64,000 nucleotides of DNA from Phaseolus vulgaris (lineage: Eukaryota; Streptophyta; Magnoliopsida; Fabales; Fabaceae). Position 1 is the first letter of the stretch. Each line of letters begins with the position of its first letter. The stretch lies in contig NC_023757.2 of NCBI RefSeq assembly GCF_000499845.2, positions 7,288,118-7,352,117 on the forward strand. The letters run 5' to 3'. Positions 12,516 to 24,213 of the stretch are shown in pieces. The notes below the pieces were generated by a model that worked only from the letters and a program-made list of their open reading frames with translations, was not told the origin of the DNA and did not search any database. The translations under genes were made by a program, and so were the position numbers.

Positions 12516-12690
12516 TAAAAACCCTTATTTCACAGAAAATCTTAACTAAAATCTCAATTAAAACTCTTATTTCATAGAAAATCTTAACTAAAACTCAAAT
12601 AAAACTCTTATTTCACAGAAAATCTTAATTAAAATCTCAAATAAAACTCTTATTTCACAGAAAATCTTAACTAAAATCTCAAATAAAATC
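12516..12690. repeat. Tandem repeat, about 43 bp, four copies
   Basis: Four successive units of the type CTTATTTCACAGAAAATCTT followed by AACTAAAATCTCAAATAAAA, with few mismatches. It lies inside the CACTA element, directly after the first GC-rich island. Confidence 0.8.
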
Positions 12691-12989
12691 ATAAAATCTT
12701 AAACAAATCATTTAAATAAAAATATATATAAAAATCTCAAGAAAATCCAGAAATAAAAAAGGAAATAGTTTATACATAGCCGTGTCCCGTGTCCTATAAT
12801 TTTCAATTTAGCCGTATTTCTGTGTTCGTGTCTGTGTCGTATCCGTACCCGTATTCGTGTCTGGGCTTCATAGGTCACCGCCTCCTCCCCTGCCTTCGTG
12901 TGCCTCCGCCTCCTCCGCATAACTAACCCTAACCTCCTCCGCGTCACTCCATTTAAAGGTTCAGAGTTTTCTGATTTTTTATTTGGATT

Positions 12990-13170
12990 ATTGAGCTGGT
13001 ATATTGGTTGTTGGTATATTGATTGAATAATATTTACAATTATTGAGTTGTGAATGATATATTGGTTGCTGGTATATTGGTTGTTGGTATATTGGTTGAA
13101 TAATATTTACAATTATTGAGCTGTGAATGGTATATTGGTTGCTGGCATATTGATTATTGAGTTGTGAATG
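12990..13170. repeat. Tandem repeat, about 88 bp, built on GGTATATTGGTTG
   Basis: The phrases GGTATATTGGTTGTTGGTAT and GAATAATATTTACAATTATT with ATTGAGYTGTGAATG recur about two and a half times. It lies inside the CACTA element. Confidence 0.7.
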
Positions 13171-14096
13171 TTATGTTGTTATGTTACCTGAATAATATTT
13201 ACAATTAGGCCAGAAAGGATGAAAAGAATGCCTATAGGAAGAATAACAATAGTAGCTGGGAACGCCATAGTTTCCCTCTTACAGAGAAAAGAATGAATGT
13301 AAATCGATAATAGACTCCATAAATATGAAAAGAATGAATGTAAATTGATAATAGACTCCAAAAATATATATGGCAACTGCACCAATTTCAAGTAAACTTT
13401 GTAATTTACATAGAAAATAATTGAATTATAACACGAAAATGTAGATTAGTTCCTTTCGTAGAATAAAGTTTATTTAGTGATGTGGGGGTGTTTAAATGAA
13501 ATAAGGGATGCAAAAAGTATAAAATAAAGACAGCAAATTGGGCCAAAAAATTAGAAAAAGTGACAAAAATGCTTCCAATAGCACAACTCAATTCGATCAT
13601 GAGTATGATCCAGAGCAAGATGATCAACCTGTTCCTTAAAGTGCATCATATACTGTAAGTTTAACTATTTGACATTTTTATTATATACTAAGTATTTTAA
13701 TTATTTCATTTATTTATTTATATTGTTTATATTTTTTTTTACAGGTTTATTACATCACTATGGGATTCATTTTGGTACTTTTAGTTAAATTTGTAAAGTA
13801 CAATTTTAATTGTAATATTTTTTTAAGTATTCATATCATTTTGAATATTTGAATGGATCAAAGACTTTGTTTAACTATTTGTATTATTTTTGTACTTTGG
13901 ATGTGTTTGTGGATGTATTGTGAATGATAGTAATTTGTCTGAATGTGATTTGGTTGATATTTATTTTTTACAGGTAAACTGGCTAGAAAAAATAAATAAA
14001 TTGTTTTTTTTTCTTCCCTTTATGCATCGGTCTTTGGCCCACGCAAGTGTTTTTTTTTTAATATGCGTCGGCTTTTGCATGGGCTAGGCCCACGCA

Positions 14097-14103
<7 letters not shown>

Positions 14104-14142
<39 letters not shown>
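14104..14142. repeat. (TA)n microsatellite
   Basis: About 19 uninterrupted TA dinucleotides in the right subterminal part of the CACTA element, between GCCCACGCA-type repeats. Confidence 0.9.
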
Positions 14143-14146
<4 letters not shown>

Positions 14147-14888
14147 TTTTCGTCGGCGAAACCCGACGCATAGCCATTTTGCGTGGGCTTGGCCCACGCA
14201 ACGTGCGTCCAACTTGCTGGCCCACGCTAATTTCCATCTGCTTCCAAGGTTTTTTCGTCGGATCTGTAGCCTACGAAAATCCGGCGCATATGCATCCGTT
14301 TTTGGCATTTGGCGTCCATTTTTGGCCCACGCTAAATCCTTGTTTTCTTGTAGTGGGTTAAGCTATCTAACCGATGTAATATATGATTTTTACATCGGTT
14401 AAGTCATCTAACCGATGTAATATATGGTTTTTATTAAAAAAAAAGTTGAGTTTTTTTCATGAAGAGTGGGTGACCATAAATGTCACATAGGTAACCACTT
14501 ACAGACACACGAGTAACAAGTTTTGCGTGAGCCAGTATATGTGGAGGAACCTGTGGCTTGGTAGTTTTAGTAGGGTTATTACACCGGTTAAGCCATCTAA
14601 CCGATGTAATATATGGTTCTTATTAAAAAAATATTGAATTTTTTTTTTCATGAAGAGTGGGTTGCCATAAACGTCACATAAGTAACCACTTACAGACACA
14701 CGGGTAACCAGTTTTGCGTGCGTCACATAAGTAACCACTTACAGACGCACGGGTAACCAATTTTGCGTGTGCTACGGGTCATATATTATAATATAAAGCC
14801 AGTGTCACATCCTCACCAAATGTCACGTCTGCATCGTCAATTAATATCACACAAACGGTATGAAATCTGTGTTAGTGACAGAGGGTGT

Positions 14889-15904
14889 TAATAAAACATT
14901 TTTTATCATTTTATTTAAACATGTCGGTTGGTTATTACTAGATATCACCATATCACCCGAAGTCATTTCAATACCTACCGGTACATAGTGTAATGAGAGT
15001 GACTCAAAGGGAACAAGTTCTTTATATGCTTCTCATTCTCATTGTTTATGATGCTGAGGCAGGTCTTTTGTGAGAGAGGTTAGAAAAGAAAAGAATTTAA
15101 AAATTCAAAGCTACAAATAAAGAGTTTGGTAGGAAAATGGTATTCAGGTATGATTGCTTGAGCCCCAAAACAGAGAAACAGTGTGAAAGAATGAAAACAA
15201 CAGTTTTGGTGGCAATGAAGCCTTAGATCGTAGTCCCTAGTGTCTAACAAAGGTTTATGGACTACATCCCCTAGGAAGGGTAGCATAATCTGTCTTAGCT
15301 GAAATCAATCATGTTATGTTGGATAATAGCTGAAATAATTTTTCTTATGAAAATAGCAGTGATGGAAATAGTATAGAAAAAGTATCACTTCTTTTATAAA
15401 TCAGGATTATCTTTTAACTGTGTCTCTTAACTTTTAATTCAACCTTAGACATGATTTTATTTTTAATCATAGATCATGAAGCTGAACACAATGTTGTCCA
15501 CTATATTTGTAGCTTTGTGGCCCTTTTGGAATAATTATTTTAAGTATGCAGCACAGGACTTTATTCACAATACTAAACATATAAAGCTACTAAAAGTTCG
15601 TGGTTGTTTTGGAATATACATTAGTGCATAAAAGTTTAATAGATGCAACCCACTTAGGACTTTATTCACAACAGGAAAACATTCAAAGCTAGTCTAAATA
15701 AAGTAAATATCATAAAAAAAACACTCAGTTCAAGTAAAAAAAAAATAAAAAAATAGTGAACCTTCATTTTCTTGTTGTGATCCATTAATCCTTGAACAAA
15801 AATTCCATTTTATTAAAATTATATAAAAAATCATGTTACAAAAAATATCTAAGAGGAAGTAAGCTTTTGAAAAGAATTAAAATAAATAATCTCCCTCATT
15901 CTTG
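14889..15904. other. Intergenic DNA between the CACTA nest and the LINE
   Basis: No gene is recognised. A short direct duplication (CACTTAGGACTTTATTCACAA and a similar copy about 100 bp earlier) occurs at 15555-15670. Confidence 0.4.
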
Positions 15905-17501
15905 TTTTTTATCGGCAAAATAAAATAAAATAATATGAATCATTTTAGAGGTAATCCAACTCTTATACAAATCGGAAAAGAACTTCTAATCCTCCTCCTA
16001 GAACACTTTAACAATCTACCAACAGCAAACAAAACACCAACAAAACCCAAGCCACAACAAAAAGCCTAAACAGCCACTCAACAAACATTACTAAATCAAC
16101 CTCATACAAACCAATGGATCCCATCAGTCATAATAAGAAAACAAAAAAAAGGTTGAAGATACCTTGGAAGTTACTCATGACCAAACCTTTAATTGTTTTG
16201 AACATTTCTGAAACATCAACCACACCACCTTTAAAAAGAAAATTATTCTTATGCTTCCAAATCTAACTTACAACAGCAATCCAAATCGCTCCCCAAACAG
16301 CATTAACAAATTCAGATGCACCACCCATCTTAAACTGTAAAAAGTGATTACAAGAGTCATTGTAATCCACAAACGCCACACCAAGTCAAGCATAACACTA
16401 ACTCTAAAAAAGTCAATCTATTCTGCACTCAAAAAACAAATGGCGACAAGACTCCTTTACCTTCCCACAAATTACATTGTTGGCTTTCGACCACAACCCC
16501 TCAGCCTTTCCAAATTAGTCCTAGTAGCAATCTTATTTGCCAACACCTTCTAGTAGTGACATGGGCTGAAGGCAAAGCTTTACACCTCCAAAACTTATCG
16601 TACACAGGTAGAAAATCCCCCTCTAAGTCCCCTCTTAAAAAATCATAAGTAGACTTAATCGAGTATAGCTAAAAAAACTCCCCATCCTTCCACACCCAGC
16701 TATCCTCCTTTTCAAAGTCAAACCTCAGCCCTTGAAGCACCTGTAAAAGTTGACTCTCCTGTAAATTTTCCCATTTAAAAAGTCTCCTTCTCCAAGCTAA
16801 ATGCCACACCCAAACACTGTTAATCCAACCCCCAAACTCAGCCAACTTAGACACTTTGGCAGTGCTCAAGGAAAACAACCTCGGGAAAACACTAGTCAGA
16901 ACACCGCAACCCGCCCAATTATCCTCCCAGAAACTAATTTCCTTCCCATTACCAATCTTCCACTTGAAAGCACCTTAAAAGTTCCTTCCCCAGTCCTCCA
17001 ACCCTCAAACCTCATTCAAGTCTTTCCACCAAAGAGAGTCCTTATTTTTTTTTTCCCGCACTCTTTCAGACTCCTCCAACCACCATATTTCGATTCAAGA
17101 ATCTCCTTCCAAAGTTCGCCCTTATCCATCCCCAACCGCCAAATCCATTTTCCTAGTAAAGCCACATTGAAAACCCTTAAATCTAGGATTCCAAGATCGC
17201 CTGCCTCACAGGGCTCGCAAATCTTTTTCCAAGATGTCCAAGCAATCTTCCTCCTAACCCCCACCCCATAAGAAATTTCTATGTATTCTCACAATCTTGT
17301 TTATCACCACGAAAGGCATTTTGTATAAAGACATGTAAAATAGCGGAATAGAAGAAAGGACAAACTTAATAAGACAAATCCTTCTGGCCATTGACAAATA
17401 CCTACCTTTCCACCGGCTCAATCTAGTCTTCAATCTACCAACATACCCAAGTAAATAAAAGGATTTGCCATCACATCACAATTAAGAATAGTCGTGAACT
17501 G

Positions 17502-17840
17502 CTAAATCGATACCTGATCAATCCCCAACCCATCAATCATACTCTTCAAGAAATTCACCTTAAGCCCAGAAGACAGTTTAAAACAATTCAAAGCCATCTT
17601 AATGTTGAAAACACTTTTAATATTAGTTTCACAAAAGAATAAGGTATCATTTGCATATTGTAACATGTTTACCTTAACATTCTTAACCCCGATCTCCAAA
17701 CTATCGATCAAATTCTTCTCAACAGCCATCCTAGACACACTTGCCAGACCTTCAGCCCCAATAAGAAACAAAAATGGTGCTAACAGATCCCCTTGGCGAA
17801 GCCCCCTCATCGGAAAAAAACTCCTTTGTTGAACTTCCAT
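17502..17840 (-). pseudogene. LINE reverse transcriptase fragment
   Basis: An open frame of 112 residues within the LINE. It starts near the conserved MRGLRQGDLLAPFLF motif of RT block 4 and includes block 5 as YANDTLFF, where the first catalytic aspartate of YADD is replaced by Asn. Blocks 0-3 lie upstream (17880-18470) in disrupted frames. A product would not be a working polymerase. Confidence 0.8.
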
Positions 17841-18471
17841 TCACAAGCACTGAAACCGAAGCTAATTCTAAGCAACACTTAATCCATTGAATTCTTTATT
17901 CACAAAAGCCTACCCTTTCTAACATATAATAAATAAACTCCTAACTTATAAATCCATAAGCCTTCTCATAATCAACTTTAAAGAATACAACTTTTCTTCT
18001 TCCTCTTCATCTCCTCTAAAACTTCATTGGCCACTAGCACATTATCCATCAAACCCCTCCCTTCCAAAAAAGCAGATTGTTTGACATCGATAACTTTATT
18101 AATCACCTTTTCAATCTAAGAGATAAAACTTTTGAAATTATTTTATATAAGCATCTAACCAGCGAAATAGGTCTAAACTCACCACGCTACTGAGGATTAT
18201 CAACTTTAGGAATCAAGCATAAGAACGAAGCATTTGTCCCGCTAGGCCACCGACCACTGACTGCAAAATCGTGCATTGTCACCACAACATCCATTTTAAT
18301 GAATTCCTATCTAAATTTAATAAAATCAAAATTAAAACCATATGTGTCAGGACTCTTGGAACTGTTTCAACTCCAAACTGCCTCCTTTATTTTTTCTTTG
18401 GAAAAATCGCCAACCAACATCTCATTGTCTTCCCCAGAGATAGTGTTGAAACTAACATTGCCCAACCTGGT

Positions 18472-18897
18472 CTAAAAAGCTTCTTTCCCGATAAATCTAA
18501 ACTTGAAAAAATATCTGACCTTATCTTTAACCTCTTCCATATCAACACACCATTGACCATTCTCTAAAATACCGTGTAGCTCATTCCTTGCCCCCCTCCA
18601 TTTTACTGTTGAGTGAAAATTTTTTGTGTTAAGATCACCATATTTCAACCACTTTTGTCTAGCTTTCTGATGCATAACTGTTTCTTGTTTAAACAGATTC
18701 CTACTATAATCTGCTAACAAACGCCTTGTTTCCTCCCTTCTGGACTCATCTAACTCATTTTCATCATCTCTTACATCCAACTCGACAATTCTCTTCTGCA
18801 TTTCTTCACCAACTCGATTAACATTCCCAAAAACTTCTTTGTTCCATACTTTTAAATATGCTTTAAGTTTTTTCAACTTTTCTTTGAAAACGTGCAT
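18472..18897 (-). pseudogene. LINE endonuclease-RT linker fragment
   Basis: 141 residues, charged and probably helical (ENELDESRREETRRLL). They include the family's typical phrase QKARQKWLKYGDLNTKNFHS, which sits between endonuclease and reverse transcriptase in plant L1-like elements. The frame opens after the endonuclease fragment and closes by mutation. Confidence 0.75.
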
Positions 18898-18928
18898 TCA
18901 TCCTCTTTGCACCTCATAACTAGACCAT

Positions 18929-19255
18929 TTAGCTTAAGAAATCTTTGTACCTGTTATCGCTTTGCCAAACATCTAGACTCCTAAATGGTTTCGAGCCCCA
19001 GTCCACACACATGTCTTTTAACACAACAATGCAATGGTTAGATATAACTCTACTTAAAACAAATTGTTTACTTTGTAGCCAAACTTCAAGCCATTCCTTG
19101 GACACAAGAACCCTGTCAATCCTACTCTTCACTAACCCATTCAGTTTATACCATGTAAACTTTCTGCCAACCATCGAGATATCTACTAACTTAGATTTTT
19201 CTATGAAGGCATTAAACATGTTTATTTCTCTACTGTAATCGGACATTGAGATCAA
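18929..19255 (-). pseudogene. LINE apurinic-type endonuclease C-terminal fragment
   Basis: 108 residues with the conserved C-terminal endonuclease phrases FTWYKLNG, SRIDRVLVSKEWL and a degenerate SNHCIVV where SDHCPI is usual. The Asp of SDH is Asn, and a frame break separates the fragment from the N-terminal part (19260-19500), which shows a WLISTNVY-like segment. It is part of the inactive LINE. Confidence 0.75.
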
Positions 19256-19502
19256 GCTCTTCCTCTCCTCTTATCTTCTAATAGAGTTAAAATTTTCAAT
19301 AACACATCAGGCCTTAGAGATTTGATTCTTCTTATACTCACTGATCTCCTCCTAAATCAACTTCTTTTCCTTTAAAGAACATGAACAATAAACATTTGTG
19401 GAGATAAGCCACACTTCCCATTTGAGATTCTTAACTAACCACTAATTTTTTCTCTCGGTATAGATAAATATATACATAATTGTTGCTTCAAATGATAGTA
19501 TG

Positions 19503-19743
19503 TGTTAGGAGTGTCGTATTGGTTTACAAATAAATTTAACCAATAATAAAAATAATTTAAAACACAAATGTTAACTGGTTTAACCAAAGTACAAATAATA
19601 AATTTTGCAATCCTATACTAGGCTTATTTCTATTATTTCAAGTAGTCTTATGACGAATATGAAAGTCATTTATATAGGGTTTGAAAAAAAATTAAACTAA
19701 CTACTGAAAAAGTGAGATATTGGTGATAACTAGTATCTCAACA
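19503..19743 (-). repeat. Copia 3' LTR
   Basis: 241 bp that on the minus strand starts TGTTGAGATACTAG and ends GACACTCCTAACA, the usual TGTT...AACA copia termini. It contains a TATA-like box (CCCTATATAAATGAC) at 19670-19684. The bases outside it, 19498-19502 (GTATG), are the candidate target duplication. The matching 5' LTR is not in the window as far as I can see. Confidence 0.75.
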
Positions 19744-19839
19744 TCCTCACCTTAAGCTGGATGATGTATATTCATCATACCAAACTTGCTCACAATTTCT
19801 GAAAAGTAACCCGATGTAGGGTTTTTGTAAACATATTTG

Positions 19840-20382
19840 TTAGTTGGTCAAGTGATCAAATAGGCAGTAGATGTAGGAGTTTATTTGTATTTTCTCAGGA
19901 ATCACATAACAGTCTATGTCAATATGTTTCGTTCTTTCATGGAAGCTAGGATTCTGAGTGATATGGTGAGCTAATTGATTATCACAATAGAGAGTAGTAG
20001 GGTCAGAAGGTTGTACATAAAGATCTTGAAGAATATATTTAATCCTTTGTAGTTCACAAACAGTAGTCACGAGTGCTCTGTATTATGGTTTTGAGGAAGA
20101 TCAAGAAACAATGTTTTGTTTCTTTGTTTTCCAAGAGATAAGATAGAAGCCTAGGAAAAGGCTATATCCAGTGGTAGAACATCTTGTGTTAAGACAAGAA
20201 GCCCAATCCGAGTCAATGAAGGGTTTAATGTGCACTTCAAACTCACTGTTAAAAAACAATCCATGTGTGGGATTGGCTTCGATGTAACGTACAACATGTT
20301 GCACAACTTGTAGATGATGAGTTGTGGATTCTCAAACAAATTGGCTGAGAATTTGAACATCAAAGGTTATGTATGGTTTAGT
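19840..20382 (-). pseudogene. Copia RT end and RNase H fragment
   Basis: On the minus strand the segment shows the QHVVRYIEANPTHGLFF block, then the RNase H region with DSDWASCLNTRCSTTGYSLF and SWKTKKQN. Further on come YCDNQLAHHITQNPSFHERT and KHIDIDCY. A stop near 20090, where the family has SSAEAEYRA, separates the two halves. The copia host DNA left of the nested insertion begins immediately before the 5-bp duplication at 20383. Confidence 0.8.
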
Positions 20383-20778
20383 GTTGGTGATGTGAGTTGA
20401 TTTTAGGATTGCACATTTTACGATGGAACTTTGTTTATGAGTTTTTGTTTTAGGCATAATATGGTGAGAAACCCAAAGAAGATTCTCATTGGACACGAAC
20501 TTAAACCAAGTGGTTAAGTAAGTGTGAAGGTTCACTTCTAGAGGACAAAAAGAAAACACAATTATATGGTGTTGATGAGGAATAGGTGCAAAATTAAAGA
20601 GCATATAAAGGAAAGAAAGAAGGTTGAAACTGAATAGAAAAATGAACACAAGAACATAAAGGAATGGAAAAATAAAAGATGAAAGGAAAGAAAAGCTTAG
20701 GATGATGAAGGTGTGGTCACACCACTTGGAGGAGGAGAAGACTCCAAGATGAGTGGTGAAGAGCTGCCACTTGAAGTG

Positions 20779-21965
20779 TGATGACTTTTTACGGCAAGTA
20801 CACCACGTTGTCAAAAGTAATAATTGTCCCTAAGGACGGATATCGATCCCACAAGAAATAGTGAATTATCGGGTACAATAAGCGCTAAATATAAAACAAA
20901 ACAACTGAAAGAGTGTTGACGTGATTGTGTTGGTAATGATCAATAAGAAAACAAACAAAGAATTAGTTGCTTCAAGTTGGAAAAATAGGGATTAGGTTTC
21001 ATCTTTCTTACTCTCATGTATTTTGATTAACATGTTAATATTAAGTTCTTTGATTAAAATTGATGCCCGTATAAAAGTCATTTATATCGATTCCTCGCAT
21101 ATAAAATCCTTAAGAATGTTCCCTTATTATCGATCACTCACATAATTATAAGAACAACTTAGAATCAAGCTCAGACGTTAATGGCAATTAACATTTCAAG
21201 TCTATTTCTAACACTCAAATATGTTAAGTATTATTGTTTAGATAAGAACTCTAAAAATACTTTCAAATCATATTTAAGATTCTCAATTTGTCACAGAAAT
21301 TTAGAAATAAAACAACAATACCAATAATCAATCAAGAACATAATATTATATCATATTAAATATGACTTCAATACATAAAAGTTAGAGCAGATTACTCCCA
21401 ATCTCAAAGGGTAGAATTAACCATGCATACTTTTAGCACCTTCCATTCTCCCAATTGGGTTACAATTCACTCTATGGTGTTTTCCTTTCAGTATGGTACC
21501 TAGGGTTGAGCCTCTAGCCCCCTATTTAACCTAATTTTCTAGGGTTAGGTCGTTTCCTACGTCACGCTGATGGGCTAAGTGATAAAAGATTAAAAAAAAC
21601 AATCTGTTTGACGCATTCTCGCTTGAGCAAGAAAGGCGTTGATTTTCGAAAACAGTCCTTGACATTCTCACTCAAGCGAGATACTTCTGTTGCAAAATTG
21701 GCTTTTTCGGCGCTTTTCTCCATTCTGATACCTTCCAACTTTCTCTTTTTAGCTCAAATCATTTCCCTTTACTCCAAATCTTCAATCCTCCCTAGAAACC
21801 TGCAATTGACACCAAAATTGGGAATGAAATCCTCTTATTTCAATAAAGATCATACAAAATGTATAAATTCATAAATTAAGAATTATTTTATATGTAAATT
21901 AGCAATAAATCCTCATAAATGCCTATATTTTAATATGAAATATTACTGAAATTAGGCACTTATCA
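20779..21965. mobile_element. Inner solo LTR 1 (1187 bp)
   Basis: Starts TGATGACTTTTTACGG and ends GGCACTTATCA. It is flanked by the perfect 5-bp duplication AAGTG (20774-20778 and 21966-21970) and lies within the larger solo LTR. It has no coding region. It contains a CTCGCTTGAGCAAG and CTCAAGCGAG inverted motif (21617-21680), a type often seen in legume LTRs. Orientation is uncertain. Confidence 0.85.
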
Positions 21966-22157
21966 AAGTGTAGAGCACTGAAGATAAGACCCAAATTCTA
22001 AGAGACTCGGCTCACTAAACACTTTGATAGAGTTATTTTTCTATTCAAAATTCAATGTGTCAAATACATGAGACAAGATACTCTATTTATAGGAGAAAGT
22101 GTCTTGAATAGAAAGATATTGTGAGAAACCTTCTAGAAGGTAGGTCAAAGTGGAGTG

Positions 22158-23313
22158 TGATAGTTTTCGTTTTGCTGTCAAATTAAAATTAGTCCAGCGT
22201 AGACTTGTCTAACGCTAGAGAGATAATAGTATAGAAGTGGTCAAATAACCTCAAGTCGTCTCCCAACGAATCTAATAGTGAAACATGTAAATCAGTGTTT
22301 AGAATCTATCTGTAAGCAAGAAAAGTTAGCAATACCAATAAAGATAATAGGGGGTTGAGATAGTTGTGCAGAAAATATAAAAGAGATTAAAATAGCAACT
22401 AAAAAGCGGTTGATCCCCAATTTTTTCCACCATTGAATTCTTCATAGGTTCTTTAAAGATTATTCCTTTCTCAATCCTCCAATAGAGCTAAATCAGATTG
22501 AACATGCGCCAATCTAATTCAACTGAAACTCACCAGTAAAGCATGCGTCTACTGGTTTAATCAGTACCCACTTTGTTCCATGCGTATACTCATGGGAATG
22601 CTTATCTCCTCTATCTTGAATCATGCGCCCAAAAAATTAATTAGAACAATGTGAACTAACTAAGAAACCAAAGTTTAAGATAAGCAAGACTTTCAATCAT
22701 GCGTTCAAGTACAATCTCTCACAAAATCCAGTTTTCCAAGAGATTAGACTATTAAAACAACTGCTATAGAGAATTAAAAATCAAAACTATTGACCAAAAC
22801 CTCATAACTCCATGGGAAATTGCAAAGGAAACAACAAAAAAAGTTTAGTCTTCCATACAGAGGATAAACAAAAGAATTACAAATAAGAAAAGAAACTAAG
22901 AAAACCCTATGAAGCTCCCTTTTTCTCCTTGATGTTTGTGTCCTTTTATAGGTTTTTCTGCTCCAATGATCTTGGGAAAATATTGTAGTTTAGATTTTGT
23001 TAACAATTTTCAACTTTCCATAATTCTTGTATTTTGCAGAAGATTTGCTTCCAATTTTGTTTATGAGATATTGTAGCTTTTCTTTCCTCTTTTTGCTCCT
23101 CAGAATTTGTTTTTTGTTTCTATTCAATAAGCAACTTGAAATTTTCCATATTTGGCCCATTTACTCTAAAAACACAAAATTAACAAAAATAATAGTTAAG
23201 GCCCAAATAAACCCAATTATATGAATACTAATTAAAGCAATGGATTTATTTATTATTATAGTCCAATAATCTGTGATGAAAGATATTGAGTGTGAATAAA
23301 TATATGCTCATCA
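22158..23313. mobile_element. Inner solo LTR 2 (1156 bp)
   Basis: Starts TGATAGTTTTCGTTTTGC and ends AAATATATGCTCATCA. It is flanked by the perfect 5-bp duplication GAGTG (22153-22157 and 23314-23318). No coding region is present. Its termini (TGAT...ATCA), its size and a post-terminal CAAGTCGTCTCCCAACGA/AATAGTGAA phrase resemble inner solo LTR 1, so the two may come from distantly related families. Confidence 0.85.
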
Positions 23314-23686
23314 GAGTGTCTCCCAAGCTAGTCTACACCTTCTAGAAACTAGGTTAAGGGACGATTTCGGAAATGGTTTCTAGAAGCTAGGATTTTTTTG
23401 GTGACTTTGGCACAAACCCAATATTATACTAAGTACACCCTAATCTAGTTTGTTATTCTATTTGGAACCCCTAGAGTGAGCCAAATTTATTTTACATAAA
23501 CTTGTCTTGTGAAAAGACTAGAAGGAAGAATAACTTATATTCTGGTCCATGTTTGGTTCTTCTTCTGCTTAGGCATTTTTTAGGCCTGGTGGGGTCTGTT
23601 CTTGTATATTGAGATGATTGACCTAGTTGTGAAGTGTTTGTTGTATCCTTGGTCATCTACCTTTTGAGTTGTGTTGTATCAGTTGG

Positions 23687-24213
23687 TAAGGCATATGAGT
23701 TTGCCAATGAGTCTTCTATAGGGATTGAGATTTTGAAGTTTATCTCTAGTTTCAAAAATAAGCTTGGTGTTAGACATAAGAGGAGTAAAACAAGGTTTAC
23801 TTCCTAGCATTCTAGTTTCTTCCAATATGTCAAGGGCATATTTTCGTTGACATATATGAATTCCTTTTTTAGATTTTGCAATCCTAAGACCCAAGAAGTA
23901 TTTTAGTTCATCAACATTTTTTTTATCTTAAAATATTCATTTAGGAATTTTTGTATTCTCCCAATTCCTTGTAAGGAATCTTCTGCAAAAAAATAATATC
24001 ATCTACATAAATAAGTAAAGCAGTGAGAGAATTTTCACTTTTTCTAGTAAAAAGAGAATAATTAGACTTTGATTGAGAAAAACCAAAATTATTAAGGAAA
24101 GAGGATAGCTTAGCAAACCACTGTTTATTGACTTGTTTTAAACCATATAGGGACTTTGTAAGTTTACAAACTTGGTTTTGTCTTTCAGTTATTAGCCCTA
24201 GATGTGGTATCAT
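23687..24213 (-). pseudogene. Copia reverse transcriptase fragment
   Basis: Two adjoining open frames (24213-23941 and 23894-23679) in different phases. They carry KSLYGLKQVNKQWF, the intact active-site box YVDDIIF, and later SKKGIHICQRKYALDIL and RRLIGKLICLTN. A frame change near 23930 breaks the gene. The sequence runs directly into the nested LTR insertion at 23681. Confidence 0.85.

Larger units (their letters stand above)
9807..14355. mobile_element. Non-autonomous CACTA transposon
   Basis: The left end CGCTACAAGAAAATGAGGAT and the right end (other strand CACTACAAGAAAACAAGGAT) form CACTA-type inverted repeats. They are bounded by the perfect 3-bp duplication GGT (9804-9806 and 14356-14358). 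Removing the insert rejoins the host element's ACATYGGTTAAG hairpin unit, which independently supports both boundaries. Subterminal regions are rich in short repeats such as GCCCACGCA, CGTCGG and GCGTCGGC in both orientations, as is usual for CACTA. No TNPA/TNPD-type transposase is readable. The middle holds AT-rich tandem repeats and two GC-rich islands. Confidence 0.85.
9441..14888. mobile_element. Repeat-bearing terminal-inverted-repeat element, split by a CACTA insertion
   Basis: The left end ACACCCTCTGCACATGACAC (9441) is matched in inverted orientation by the right end at 14888, which reads ACACCCTCTGTCACTAACAC on the other strand. Similarity continues for about 35 bp. Without the CACTA element at 9807-14355 the element is about 0.9 kb. 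It holds three or four units of about 200 bp (near 9612-9790, 14375-14575 and 14578-14770). Each unit has a hairpin of the type ACATCGGTT...AACCGATGTAAT plus the phrase GTAACCACTTACAGACACAC. No transposase is encoded. The superfamily is unclear because I could not assign a target duplication at the outer ends. Confidence 0.5.
15905..19502 (-). mobile_element. LINE retrotransposon relic
   Basis: Non-LTR retrotransposon read on the minus strand, 5'-truncated where it meets the copia LTR at 19503. In its own 5'-to-3' order it shows an endonuclease segment (19500-18900, including GRKFTWYK and SRIDRVLVS), a linker (18897-18472), reverse transcriptase (about 18470-17500) and a zinc-finger RVT-like tail (17260-16300). 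Frameshifts and stops break it into at least six pieces, so it is inactive. The reverse transcriptase keeps GLRQGD, but its active-site box reads YAND instead of YADD. The 3' terminus on the minus strand is TTTTGCCGATAAAAAA. The same terminus closes a second copy at the window's right edge. Confidence 0.85.
20388..23681 (-). mobile_element. Solo LTR inside the copia pol, itself twice interrupted
   Basis: On the minus strand the sequence starts TGATACAACACAACTC and ends AACTCACATCA. It is flanked by the perfect 5-bp duplication GTTGG (20383-20387 and 23682-23686, plus-strand spelling). Without its two inner insertions it is about 940 bp. It contains a TATA-like TATAAATAG on the minus strand near 22083-22091 and no coding region. 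This fits a solo LTR left by recombination between the LTRs of a former retrotransposon. Confidence 0.85.

Noticed and set aside
20388..23681. Reading the 3.3-kb insertion as one complete LTR retrotransposon
   Set aside because: No matching LTR pair occurs at its two ends, there is no coding sequence, and two internal blocks have their own perfect 5-bp duplications. A solo LTR with two inner solo LTRs explains it better.
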